A DNA stretch of 7,696 bases from Verrucomicrobiota bacterium (GCA_022711695.1 JAKLEJ010000160.1:1-7696), one strand, 5' to 3'. Shown: positions 1 through 7,504, counted from the first letter of the stretch. Notes: a model not told the origin generated them from the sequence alone. Program-made: numbers and translations.

Positions 1-35
1 TCGTGGAAACCACGGCGCCCGTCCGCTCGGCTTGA
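1..35 (+). CDS. Probable 3' end of an upstream gene (last 10 codons)
   Basis: The frame beginning at base 3 reads VETTAPVRSA and then a TGA at 33-35. The short Ala/Pro/Arg-rich end and the G/C-rich third positions fit the tail of a coding sequence, and the stop lies inside a hairpin that could end its transcript. Nothing of the protein's function can be read from ten residues. The competing view is that the frame entering from position 1, which stays open to 396, is the true one. The choice rests mainly on the terminator-like hairpin, so confidence is low. Confidence 0.3.
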   Translation, partial: VETTAPVRSA

Positions 36-47
36 GCGGACCTTGTT
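21..47 (+). terminator. Rho-independent-like terminator hairpin
   Basis: GTCCGCTC (21-28) and GAGCGGAC (34-41) form a perfect 8-bp GC-rich stem with a 5-base loop (GGCTT). It is followed by CTTGTTT, a short and interrupted T tract. The TGA of the putative upstream gene (33-35) sits in the loop and 3' arm. Stem and loop geometry are good, but the T tract is weak. It would end transcription coming from the left. Confidence 0.45.
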
Positions 48-90
48 TGGGACGGGGAGGTCTCGGGCCGCCGGGGGGCATGGCTTGGGT

Positions 91-396
91 GTGTCGGCCC
101 GCCGCGCCTGGGGGTGGTGCGACTTGAGACGGGCGGTCACAGCGGCGGCCAGCCTGGCCATGGCGGGCTTCCTGGTGCTGGCCGAGCACGGCTGGTCCCG
201 GGGCGACACGCCGGCCTCGGGCTTTCCGTTCCTGGCGGCTCTCAGCAACCAGAGTTTGACGATCTGCCTGGGCGTGAGCGACGTTTACCGCAACTCGCCA
301 AGCTGGATTTTGGGATGGACAAGGGAGGACCATTTCCAGTCAACTAACCCCTCTTTGGATCAACTCAATACGAATGTCTTGTTGCCGAAATTATGA
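91..396 (+). CDS. Hypothetical small membrane or secreted protein (doubtful)
   Basis: This frame would encode about 101 residues from a GTG at 91. A basic stretch (SARRAWGWCDLRRA) is followed by a hydrophobic run (AVTAAASLAMAGFLVLA), as in a signal peptide or single membrane anchor, then a polar tail. I do not recognise the family. From about 133 to 300 the third codon positions are almost all G or C, as in the real genes nearby. After about 300 that pattern fades, so the gene may be decayed or end elsewhere. No start is convincing: the TTG codons at 43 and 85 and the ATG at 160 are alternatives, and only a G-run at 73-78 resembles a ribosome site. The TGA at 394-396 overlaps the first possible ATG (393) of the next gene as ATGA, which would allow coupling, but the better start of that gene is 423. 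Confidence 0.27.
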   Translation: MSARRAWGWCDLRRAVTAAASLAMAGFLVLAEHGWSRGDTPASGFPFLAALSNQSLTICLGVSDVYRNSPSWILGWTREDHFQSTNPSLDQLNTNVLLPKL

Positions 397-410
397 CTCC
401 TGAAAAGGCG

Positions 411-416
411 AAGGGA
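411..416 (+). promoter_or_regulatory. Ribosome binding site that favours the 423 start
   Basis: AAGGGA lies six bases before the ATG at 423. The in-frame ATG at 393 is preceded by TTGCCGAAATT, which has no purine-rich Shine-Dalgarno match. This makes 423 the preferred start of the DUF2723 gene, removing ten residues from the longest possible reading. Confidence 0.45.
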
Positions 417-422
417 TCGAAC

Positions 423-3400
423 ATGAAGCCCCAGCCGGGGGCGGCCAAGCCCGCGGCCGGGTCGGGCGCCCCGGTGACGGCCTCCAAACCGCCCCCGATG
501 TTCCGCGCGGCGGACTGGCTTTGCTTTGGGCTGACGTCGCTGGTGATGTTCCTGTCGTACATGTACACCCTCGCGCCGGACCTGACCTTGCAGGATTCCG
601 GGGAACTGGCGGTGGCATCGTGGTATGCCGGGGTGCCGCATCCCCCCGGCTATCCGGTTTGGACGATTTACACCTGGCTGTTTGCGGTGCTGCTTCCGAT
701 CTCGAATATCGCCTACCGCGTGGCGATCTCGTCGGCGGTGGCCGGCGCGCTGACCTGCGGCCTGGTGGCGCTGATGGTCTCGCGCGGCAGCAGCATGATC
801 ATGGAAGGGGTGAGCGAGTTCAAAGACATCGCGCGGCGCTGGGAGAACGAGATTTGCGTGATCACGGGCTTCGTGGCGGGCGCGCTGATCGGTTTTGACG
901 GGTTCATGTGGAGCCAGGCGGTGATCGTGGAGGTGTATACGCTGACGGCGCTGTCGCTGGTGGGAGTGCTGGTGCTGCTGATGCGCTGGGTTTACGCCCC
1001 GCACCAGCACCGCTATCTGTACCTGGCCTGGTTTGTGTTTGGGATCGCCTTCAACAACCACCAGTCGGTGCTGGTCTGCGCGCTGGCGATGGAGGTGATG
1101 ATCGTGGTGGTGCAGCCCAAGCTGGGCCGCGACCTGCTGCTGGGCAACGCCATCATCTGGATTCTGGGGCTGATCGGAGCGCAGGCCGGCTGGGTGAGCA
1201 CCCTCAAGGACAACGACGCCGTGATGGCGATCTTCTGCATCGTGGGGGCGCTTTCGGCGGTGGGCGCGCTCTGGCTCTGGATCAAGACCAAGCAGGTCTT
1301 CACCGGCATGCACTGGGGCATGGCCTGCTTCTTCGCTTTTCTCATCGGCGCCCTGTTCTACCTGTTCATGCCGGTGGCCTCGATGACCAACCCGCCCATG
1401 AACTGGGGCTACGCCCGCACCGAGGCGGGCTTCTGGCACGCCTTCACCCGCGGCCAGTACGAGCGCATTCACCCGACCACCGGCACAGGCAAGGGCATCG
1501 AGTTGATCTACACCTTCTGCGAGCGCGCCGCCGGCCAGTTCAAGATGCTGGCCGAGGGCACCATCGAGGAAATCAACCCCATCTTCCTCATGGTCATCCC
1601 GCTGGCGGCGCTGGCTCTCCTGGTTTTGCGCCGGTCCAAGGACCCGGAGACCCCGTGGTTGCGCACGGGCGTTCTGGCGGCCGGCGGCTGGGTCGGGATC
1701 ACCTTTGTCTTTTTCATCCTGCGGGAGATGGACGCCGAGGCGCTGCTGCGCGCGCAGATCGGCGAGCGCGCCGTGAATCTCATTCTGGTGTTTGCGGCGC
1801 TGGCGGCGGCCGCCGGGGTGGCCTGCGCCGTCTGGGCGCTGGCCGGCGTCTTCCGGTGCCTGCAACAGCGCGAGCGGGCCTGGCTGCTGGGTCTGGCGGC
1901 CTTCTGGGTGGTCATGGGGCCTTTCCTGATCATTCTTTTCAATCCCCAGCCTGACCGGCAGAGCCTGTCCCTGATCAAGGTGTTCTTCACCCCTTCGCAC
2001 ACCTTCGTGGCCATGGCCCTGGGGTATGCGCTGACGGTCCTTTTGGCCACGCTGGCCGTGGCTTACGAGCAGGTGCGCCGCCACTCGCTCCTGGTCACCG
2101 CCGTGCTGGCCGGCTTCGCTTTGTTTGCGGTGGTGACGACCTTCAGCCGGACGCAGTATTACCTGCCGCAGACGGCCTCGGTGCTCGTGCTGCTGCTGGT
2201 GCTGGCGGTGCTGGCGCTGCAGGTCCTCTCGCGGACCCTGGCGCCCGTCGGGGCCATGCTGGCGGCGCTGGCCCTCATGCCCGCCTGGCCGGCGATCAGC
2301 CATTGGTCCGAAAACGAACAGCGCGGCCACCGTTTCGGCTTCTGGTTTGGCCATGACATGTTCACTCCGCCTTTCAAGGGCGCCGACGGCAAACCGCTGT
2401 ATCCGACGATGGACAAGGACACCATCCTCTTCGGGGGCACCGATCCGGGGCGATTCTGCCCCACCTACATGATCTTCTGCGAGAGCTTCATTCCGCCGGA
2501 GAAACGGTATGACAAGGAGTTCGACCGCCGGGACGTTTACATCATCACCCAAAACGCGCTGGCCGACGGGACCTACCTGAACTACATCCGGGCGCACTAC
2601 TTCCGCAGCGCCCAGATCGATCCGCCCTTCTTCTCGGAGATGGTGCGTTCCGAACGGGAGAGCGCCGCCAACTACCGCACGAACCTGCTGGCGCGCCTGC
2701 TGCTGCCCCTGGACCGGTTCTTCCTGAACCTGGGCGACCGTATCGAGAAGAACCGCCGCGTCGGCGCCTCCCTCTTTGTCGAGTCGGACATCCTCAACCT
2801 TGGGGGGCTGAGCGTGCCCTTGAAGACCGGCGGCAAGCCCGCGGCGCTCTCGAAGTATCTTTACGAGAACCTCTCGCCGGAGACGCAGGAGTTGGTCAAG
2901 TCCGTGTCGCATGAAGACCTCGCGGGCGCGCTGGTCCGGGACCTGAACCGCCTCATGGACACCGAGTACGAGCTCAACCGCAAGCTGCCGGGCATGAGGG
3001 AGGAACTGTCCGGGCTGACCAACCAAATGGCGGCCCTGAAGGACGCCGGCAAGACGGCGTCCCGCGAATACAGCCGCGCCCAGGAGCGCGCGACGGCGTT
3101 GGAGAAGGAGATCGCCGCCGCCGCTCGCATTGTGCCGTTCTACACCCCGGAGCGCTTCCAGGATGTAAAGCTCTCGGCCTACGTGAAGGCGTTTGTGGAT
3201 CAGAATCCCCAGCTCCACTCGCGGATTCGCCTGAGCCGGCTCCTGCTGGAGGAGGCTTACCCGAAAGTGTTCAAGAAGAGCCAGGGGGGCCTGTATCCCG
3301 ACCGGGAGATCTACACGCCGTCCAACGACGACTCGCAGCGCTGCTTTGCCGATTACATGGCCGACGCCCAGGAACGCATGCGCAAGGGCCAGCTCAAGCC

Positions 3401-4583
3401 GGGCGAAGATGTGCGGGTGATCGACAACAAGGTGCAAGTGAGCGGCCAGGTGGCGGTGATGGCCATCAACGGCCTGTTGACCAAGGTGATCTTCGACCGC
3501 AACCCCAACAACGAGTTCTATGTGGAAGAGAGCTTCCCGCTGGACTGGATGTTCCCGCACCTGACGCCCTACGGCATCATCATGAAGATCAACCGCCAGC
3601 CCGTGCCCGAGCTGACCGAGGACATGGTGCGGCGCGACCACGAGTTCTGGAGCCAATACTCGGACCGCCTGATCGGCAACTGGATCGGCTACGACACCAG
3701 CATCTCGAACATCTGCGCCTTTGCCGAGAAGACCTACGTGAACCACGACTACCGCGGGTTCAAGGGCGACCCGCGGTTTGTCCGCGACGACGACGCGCAG
3801 AAGGCCTTCTCCAAGCTGCGCAGCTCGATCGGCGGGCTCTACGCCTGGCGCATCGACAACGCCAAGAGCGAAGCCGAGCGCCAGCGCGCGCTCAAGGAAG
3901 CCGAGTTCGCTTTCAAGCAGGCCTATGCCTATTGTCCCTACAGCCCGGAGGCTCTCTACCGCTTCGTCAACATCCTGCTGCGCTCCGGGCGCATCGACGA
4001 AGCCCGCCTCATGGCCGCCACCTCGAAGAAGCTCGACCCCGCCAACAGCGGCCTGGACCGCCTGATCGACGAATTGGAGAAGATCAAGCAGCAGCAGCAG
4101 GCCGCCGCCCAGACGCAGGGCCAGTTGCCGGCCCTGGAAGCCGAGTACCGCGCCCGGCCCACCAACGTGGCCAACGCGCTGCAGTTGGCCAACCTCCTGG
4201 CCCAGCTCGGCCAGACCGACCGCGTGCGCCAGATCGCCGATCAGCTCCTGAGCAACGCCACCGCCGATCCCAACGCCGTCTATTTCACCGTCCAGGTTTA
4301 CTCGCAGCTTCACGACACTCTCAAGCTGGAAACGGCCCTTCAGAATTGGGTGCGCGTGAGCCCGACGCCCGAGGCCTGGATGGACCTGGCCGCAATCAAG
4401 TCCCTCCTGAACAAGGTCCCCGAAGCCATGGCCGCCGTCAAAGTGTGCCTGGACCTCAACGCCCGCCGGCTGGCGGCCAATCCCAAGGCCAGCAACCTGG
4501 CCCTGCTGGCCAAGACGGACGAGCGCCTGAAGCTGCTGCGCGACCAGCCCGAATTTCAGCAGATCCTGGCTACGAACCTCTGA
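423..4583 (+). CDS. DUF2723 (GT117/TMEM260-like) membrane glycosyltransferase with C-terminal TPR-like region
   Basis: The protein is about 1386 residues from ATG 423 (1396 from ATG 393; numbering here uses 393). Residues 43-60 form the first membrane helix. The family signature follows: DSGE at 68-71 and PHPPGYP at 82-88. Other recognisable blocks are WSQAVIVEVYTLTAL near 173-187, NNHQS at 221-225 and NPPMNWG at 333-339. Hydrophobic helices continue to about 634, roughly 16 to 18 in all. The region at 641-740 (LFGGTDPGRF, ITQNALADGTYLNYIRAHY) is typical of bacterial members. The soluble half has a predicted coiled coil at about 850-910 and helical TPR-like units at about 1149-1230 and 1245-1396, joined by a Gln-rich linker. 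Human TMEM260, of the same family, transfers mannose to protein in the ER. By analogy this enzyme would move a sugar from a polyprenyl-linked donor onto a substrate outside the cytoplasmic membrane; the substrate is unknown. Asp68 and Glu71 are the likely catalytic acids by analogy. No frameshift is seen. Confidence 0.93.
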   Translation: MKPQPGAAKPAAGSGAPVTASKPPPMFRAADWLCFGLTSLVMFLSYMYTLAPDLTLQDSGELAVASWYAGVPHPPGYPVWTIYTWLFAVLLPISNIAYRVAISSAVAGALTCGLVALMVSRGSSMIMEGVSEFKDIARRWENEICVITGFVAGALIGFDGFMWSQAVIVEVYTLTALSLVGVLVLLMRWVYAPHQHRYLYLAWFVFGIAFNNHQSVLVCALAMEVMIVVVQPKLGRDLLLGNAIIWILGLIGAQAGWVSTLKDNDAVMAIFCIVGALSAVGALWLWIKTKQVFTGMHWGMACFFAFLIGALFYLFMPVASMTNPPMNWGYARTEAGFWHAFTRGQYERIHPTTGTGKGIELIYTFCERAAGQFKMLAEGTIEEINPIFLMVIPLAALALLVLRRSKDPETPWLRTGVLAAGGWVGITFVFFILREMDAEALLRAQIGERAVNLILVFAALAAAAGVACAVWALAGVFRCLQQRERAWLLGLAAFWVVMGPFLIILFNPQPDRQSLSLIKVFFTPSHTFVAMALGYALTVLLATLAVAYEQVRRHSLLVTAVLAGFALFAVVTTFSRTQYYLPQTASVLVLLLVLAVLALQVLSRTLAPVGAMLAALALMPAWPAISHWSENEQRGHRFGFWFGHDMFTPPFKGADGKPLYPTMDKDTILFGGTDPGRFCPTYMIFCESFIPPEKRYDKEFDRRDVYIITQNALADGTYLNYIRAHYFRSAQIDPPFFSEMVRSERESAANYRTNLLARLLLPLDRFFLNLGDRIEKNRRVGASLFVESDILNLGGLSVPLKTGGKPAALSKYLYENLSPETQELVKSVSHEDLAGALVRDLNRLMDTEYELNRKLPGMREELSGLTNQMAALKDAGKTASREYSRAQERATALEKEIAAAARIVPFYTPERFQDVKLSAYVKAFVDQNPQLHSRIRLSRLLLEEAYPKVFKKSQGGLYPDREIYTPSNDDSQRCFADYMADAQERMRKGQLKPGEDVRVIDNKVQVSGQVAVMAINGLLTKVIFDRNPNNEFYVEESFPLDWMFPHLTPYGIIMKINRQPVPELTEDMVRRDHEFWSQYSDRLIGNWIGYDTSISNICAFAEKTYVNHDYRGFKGDPRFVRDDDAQKAFSKLRSSIGGLYAWRIDNAKSEAERQRALKEAEFAFKQAYAYCPYSPEALYRFVNILLRSGRIDEARLMAATSKKLDPANSGLDRLIDELEKIKQQQQAAAQTQGQLPALEAEYRARPTNVANALQLANLLAQLGQTDRVRQIADQLLSNATADPNAVYFTVQVYSQLHDTLKLETALQNWVRVSPTPEAWMDLAAIKSLLNKVPEAMAAVKVCLDLNARRLAANPKASNLALLAKTDERLKLLRDQPEFQQILATNL

Positions 4584-4584
4584 G

Positions 4585-4619
4585 CCAAACGCCCTCGGTT
4601 CGCGAGCCGTCCGGTTTGG
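4585..4619 (+). terminator. Possible hairpin after the DUF2723 gene
   Basis: CCAAAC (4585-4590) pairs with GTTTGG (4614-4619). Inside it, CGGTT (4596-4600) can pair with AGCCG (4605-4609), with one G-U pair and a CGCG loop. The hairpin begins two bases after the TGA, the usual place for a terminator, but no T tract follows. It could be a factor-dependent terminator, an mRNA 3'-end stabiliser, or chance in GC-rich DNA. The rest of the gap to 4784 shows no gene. Confidence 0.33.
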
Positions 4620-4784
4620 GCGGGGCCATCGAATTCCAGGGAAGGCGTCAGGATGTTCGAGCCGTAAGCGGCGCGGCAGGCGCGGGCTCTTGAGCCGGGA
4701 TTGGAGGCCGGCACAGCGCTGCGACCGATCGAGCGTGTTCGTTTTCTGCCGGAGCTTGGCAGGGAGGTGGGAAGCGACTAGGCT

Positions 4785-4790
4785 GGAGGG
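4785..4790 (+). promoter_or_regulatory. Shine-Dalgarno site of the radical SAM gene
   Basis: GGAGGG lies nine bases before the ATG at 4800. It is the clearest ribosome binding site in the window and supports that start over any internal codon. Confidence 0.55.
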
Positions 4791-4799
4791 GTCGCGCCT

Positions 4800-6347
4800 A
4801 TGCCAGACATTGTGCTCGCCACCTTGAACGCCAAGCATCTTCACGCGGCGTTGGGGCTGCGTTGTCTCCAGGCGAATCTGGGCCCGCTGCGAAACCGTTC
4901 CCGCCTGCTCGAGTTCGACATCAACCAGCGGCCTGTGGACATCGCCGAGCGCATTCTCGAGCTGCGCCCGCGGATCGTCGGGCTGGGGGTTTACGTCTGG
5001 AACGCCACGGCCTCGACGGAGCTGGCGGGGCTGCTGAAACGGATTGAGCCGTCGGTTCGCCTCGTGCTGGGCGGGCCGGAGGTCAGTCACGAGACCGAGG
5101 CCCAGGCGATGGTGAACCTCGCCGATTGGGTGATTGCGGGAGAGGCGGACCTGGCGTTCGCCCAACTGTGCGCGCAGGTGCTGGAGGATCGCCCGCCCGC
5201 GGACAAAATCATCGCCGCCGCGCCGCCCGATCCGGCCAGCCTGGCGCCGCCTTACGAGCTCTACACCGCGGAGGATTTGGCGCGCCGGCTGACCTACGTG
5301 GAGGCCTCGCGCGGGTGTCCTTTCGGCTGCGAGTTCTGCCTTTCGGCCCTGGATGCCGGGGTGCGGCAGTTCCCCCTGGACAGATTTCTCGAGGAGCTGG
5401 AAAAGCTGCTGGCGCGGGGCGCGCGGCATTTCAAGTTCGTGGACCGCACCTTCAATCTCCGCGAGGAGGTTTGCCAGCGGGTGCTCGAATTCCTGCTGGC
5501 ACGGCTCCGCCCCGGCTTGTTCTTCCATTTCGAGATCGTGCCGGATCTTCTTCCCGGGGCCTTGCGCGAAGCCGCGCGGCGCTTTCCGCCGGGCGCCCTG
5601 CAGTTCGAAGCCGGGGTGCAGACCTTCAACCCGGAGGTGGCCGAACGGATCGGAAGACGCCAGGATGGCGACCGCGTCGAGGCCAACCTGCGCTGGCTGC
5701 GTCAGGAAACCGCCGCGCATCTGCACACGGACTTGATCGTGGGCCTGCCCGGCGAGTCCCTGGCCAGTTTCGGGGCCGGGTTCGACCGATTGCTGGCGCT
5801 GCGTCCCCACGAAATCCAGGTCGGGATTCTCAAGCGGCTCCGGGGCGCGCCCATCGCCCGGCATGACCACGCCTTTCGAATGGTTTACAGCCCGCACCCG
5901 CCCTACGAGATTCTGCGCAACGACCGACTGGACTTCGCGACGGTGCAGCGTTTGCGGCGGTTCGCCCGCTACTGGGATTTGGTGGGCAACAGCGGCAATT
6001 TCATCGAAACCACCCCGCTGCTGTGGAGTGGAGAGGGGGCGGGTTCAGCCTCGCCCTTCGAGAGTTTCCTGCGTTTCAGCGACTGGCTGTTCGGCGAGGT
6101 CAGGCGCACCGACGCTATCGCCCTGCCCCGGCTTCTGGAGCTGGTGTTCCGGTATCTGACCGAGGTCCTGGGGCGGAAACCCGACGCCGCGGCGGAAACG
6201 CTCTGGCGCGATTACCAGCGAGCCGGCCGAAGCGACCGGCCGGCTTTCCTGGCGGCTTTCGTGGGCAAAGGCCGCACGGCGAAGCCAGCCCACCAGCCCG
6301 GCGGTCCGAGACGGCAGGCCCGACACCACGCCGCCGCCCAGGATTGA
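4800..6347 (+). CDS. B12-binding-type radical SAM protein with DUF4080 C-terminus
   Basis: The protein has 515 residues. Residues 1-130 form a cobalamin-binding-type Rossmann domain: it opens with VLATLNAKHLHAALGLR (5-21) and contains GLGVYVWN (61-68) and LGGPEVSHE (90-98). The usual DxHxxG cobalt-ligand motif is not visible, as in many proteins of this group. Residues 165-345 are the radical SAM core: SRGCPFGCEFC carries the CxxxCxxC cluster ligands Cys173, Cys177 and Cys180. It is followed by FKFVDRTFN (211-219), LQFEAGVQTFN (267-277) and HTDLIVGLPGE (309-319). Residues about 350-490 match DUF4080, and the last 25 residues are a basic, low-complexity tail. The enzyme would bind a [4Fe-4S] cluster and cleave S-adenosylmethionine to make a radical; substrate and product are unknown. 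The start is supported by GGAGGG upstream. The gene ends 28 bases before the STN gene, so the two may be co-transcribed. Confidence 0.93.
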   Translation: MPDIVLATLNAKHLHAALGLRCLQANLGPLRNRSRLLEFDINQRPVDIAERILELRPRIVGLGVYVWNATASTELAGLLKRIEPSVRLVLGGPEVSHETEAQAMVNLADWVIAGEADLAFAQLCAQVLEDRPPADKIIAAAPPDPASLAPPYELYTAEDLARRLTYVEASRGCPFGCEFCLSALDAGVRQFPLDRFLEELEKLLARGARHFKFVDRTFNLREEVCQRVLEFLLARLRPGLFFHFEIVPDLLPGALREAARRFPPGALQFEAGVQTFNPEVAERIGRRQDGDRVEANLRWLRQETAAHLHTDLIVGLPGESLASFGAGFDRLLALRPHEIQVGILKRLRGAPIARHDHAFRMVYSPHPPYEILRNDRLDFATVQRLRRFARYWDLVGNSGNFIETTPLLWSGEGAGSASPFESFLRFSDWLFGEVRRTDAIALPRLLELVFRYLTEVLGRKPDAAAETLWRDYQRAGRSDRPAFLAAFVGKGRTAKPAHQPGGPRRQARHHAAAQD

Positions 6348-6375
6348 TTGCGGTCTTAACCCATTATACACCAAT

Positions 6376-7119
6376 ATGAAGAACATGATCTGTATCTGCG
6401 GAGGAGTCCTCTGGCTTCTGACAACTTCCGGCGCCCGCCTGTCCGCCGCGGAGGCGGTCGCCGCCCCAAGCGCCATTCATCCCAACGAAGCTCTGCCGCT
6501 GATCGTGCTTGATCGAGTGCCGCTGCCGGATGCCATCGCCAACCTGGCGAGGCAGGTCGATTTCAATTTCATGCTGGCCCCTCGGCTGACTCCCGCCGCG
6601 AAGAACCACAGCGCAGGCCCAACCCCCGAGCCGCTCGTCAGCCGGAGATGGACAAACCTGTCCGCGCCTCAAGCCCTGAGGCTGCTGCTGGAGGAGCACG
6701 GACTGACGCTGGCGACGAACCCGGCGACGTCCGTTGTGCGCATTGCGGCGACCCATGCGGCGGCGCGGGCAGCCGCCAACAACCTGGCCGCCGGCGACAC
6801 CAACCCGCCCATCGCCCAAATTCGGCTGGACGCCGTTCCACTGGCTGACGCCGTCCGGATGCTCGCCGCCCAGGCGCGCCTCGATGTGACTTTGAATCCG
6901 GAGTTGCCGGTTCCCTCCCCCGGCCCCAGGGAAGAAACGGTTTCCACGGCGACCGTCTCGGTGGGATGGAAGGGCCTGCGTCCCAGACAGGCGCTGGTGG
7001 CGCTTTTGGAGAACTACGATCTCATCCTGGTGGAAGATCGGCCGGGGGCCTCGGCCTGGATCATGAGGCGGGAGAGCGCGGAGGCGCCTGCCGGGGGTCG
7101 AGGGCCGGCAAACCGATAG
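6376..7119 (+). CDS. Secreted protein with two STN-like (secretin/TonB N-terminus) repeats
   Basis: The protein has 247 residues. Residues 1-25 look like a Sec signal peptide (short basic start, hydrophobic VLWLLTT, likely cleavage near LSAAEA); there is no lipobox cysteine after the hydrophobic core. Two homologous units follow. Unit 1 (about 41-124) has LDRVPLPDAIANLARQ, then RWTNLSAPQALRLLLEEHGLTL. Unit 2 (about 147-230) has LDAVPLADAVRMLAAQ, then VGWKGLRPRQALVALLENYDLIL. The pattern of a strand, an 'xPLxDAxxxLA' helix, then 'G/N-L-x-x-x-QAL-x-x-LLE' is that of STN domains found at the front of secretins and TonB-dependent receptors. No secretin channel or receptor barrel follows, so the protein is an orphan periplasmic form, perhaps a binding or adaptor protein. 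No clear ribosome site precedes the ATG; an AT-rich patch (6355-6375) lies there. It may be translated with, or transcribed from, the radical SAM gene. Confidence 0.82.
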   Translation: MKNMICICGGVLWLLTTSGARLSAAEAVAAPSAIHPNEALPLIVLDRVPLPDAIANLARQVDFNFMLAPRLTPAAKNHSAGPTPEPLVSRRWTNLSAPQALRLLLEEHGLTLATNPATSVVRIAATHAAARAAANNLAAGDTNPPIAQIRLDAVPLADAVRMLAAQARLDVTLNPELPVPSPGPREETVSTATVSVGWKGLRPRQALVALLENYDLILVEDRPGASAWIMRRESAEAPAGGRGPANR

Positions 7120-7366
7120 CCGACGGGACGACGGCAAGGGGGGCGCGTGGATTCAACCCGGGGGGGATGGCGGAGTGGACTCCATGGTTTTCAGGCGAAT
7201 TCAGGGGCGGCAGGTTGCCCACGACAAAAAATGCTAAGAACTGGCCAAATCATGTACGGCACCCAGCCGGCCAGGGGTTCAGTGTTTCGGTTTTATGAAA
7301 CGGCCGCCAGTCCCACCGACCGCTGCGGGTCACGCCTTGCAGGAAGCCGCCCGGCTGCTCTGCGCA

Positions 7367-7404
7367 GGGGCGGTCCCGGCTGGGGCGCGCGGGCGAACCG
7401 CCCC
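7367..7404 (+). repeat. Inverted repeat, 8-bp perfect arms plus inner 4-bp stem
   Basis: GGGGCGGT (7367-7374) pairs with ACCGCCCC (7397-7404). Directly inside, CCCG (7375-7378) pairs with CGGG (7390-7393), leaving a 3-base bulge and an 11-base loop. This would be a stable RNA or DNA hairpin. No T tract follows. Confidence 0.5.
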
Positions 7405-7416
7405 AGAACGCTGGCG

Positions 7417-7436
7417 GCGGGCGCTCTGGAGCCCGC
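7417..7436 (+). repeat. Inverted repeat, 6-bp perfect arms
   Basis: GCGGGC (7417-7422) pairs with GCCCGC (7431-7436) around an 8-base loop. It lies 12 bases after the larger hairpin at 7367-7404. Confidence 0.42.
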
Positions 7437-7484
7437 GATGAGCCTCCCCGGACCATGCGGCCTGACATCGAGCCTTTCTCCCCG

Positions 7485-7504
7485 GGAGCGCCGTTTGACG
7501 CTCC
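7485..7504 (+). repeat. Inverted repeat, 6-bp perfect arms
   Basis: GGAGCG (7485-7490) pairs with CGCTCC (7499-7504) around the loop CCGTTTGA. It follows a short pyrimidine-rich run (CTTTCTCCCC), but no T tract follows, so it is not a convincing terminator on the + strand. Confidence 0.4.

Noticed and set aside
3932..4693. 253-codon + strand frame overlapping the end of the DUF2723 gene
   Set aside because: It is out of frame with the conserved protein, rich in Arg/Pro/Gly, and has no ribosome site; it is a shadow of the real gene.
4756..4784. TTGGCA - 17 bases - TAGGCT as a sigma70-type promoter for the radical SAM gene
   Set aside because: The -35 match and spacing are good but the -10 is poor. 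The predicted transcript start (about 4791) would fall after the GGAGGG ribosome site that the gene seems to use.
360..5897. Antisense open frame of 1,845 codons on the - strand
   Set aside because: It is codon-aligned with two well-recognised + strand genes and runs through the gap between them. Its product is a Gln/Arg/Gly/His-rich string with no family likeness. It arises from the absence of TTA, CTA and TCA codons on the + strand.
6344..6370. TTGATT - 15 bases - TATACA as a promoter for the STN gene
   Set aside because: The spacing is short and the transcript would start at or inside the ATG. The AT-rich patch is notable, but the evidence is too thin to annotate.
7161..7220. tRNA-Ser/Leu-like 5' string (GGGGGGATGGCGGAGTGGA)
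   Set aside because: There is no matching 3' acceptor strand, no T-loop (GTTCRANYC) in the right place and no foldable anticodon arm, so it is a chance likeness.
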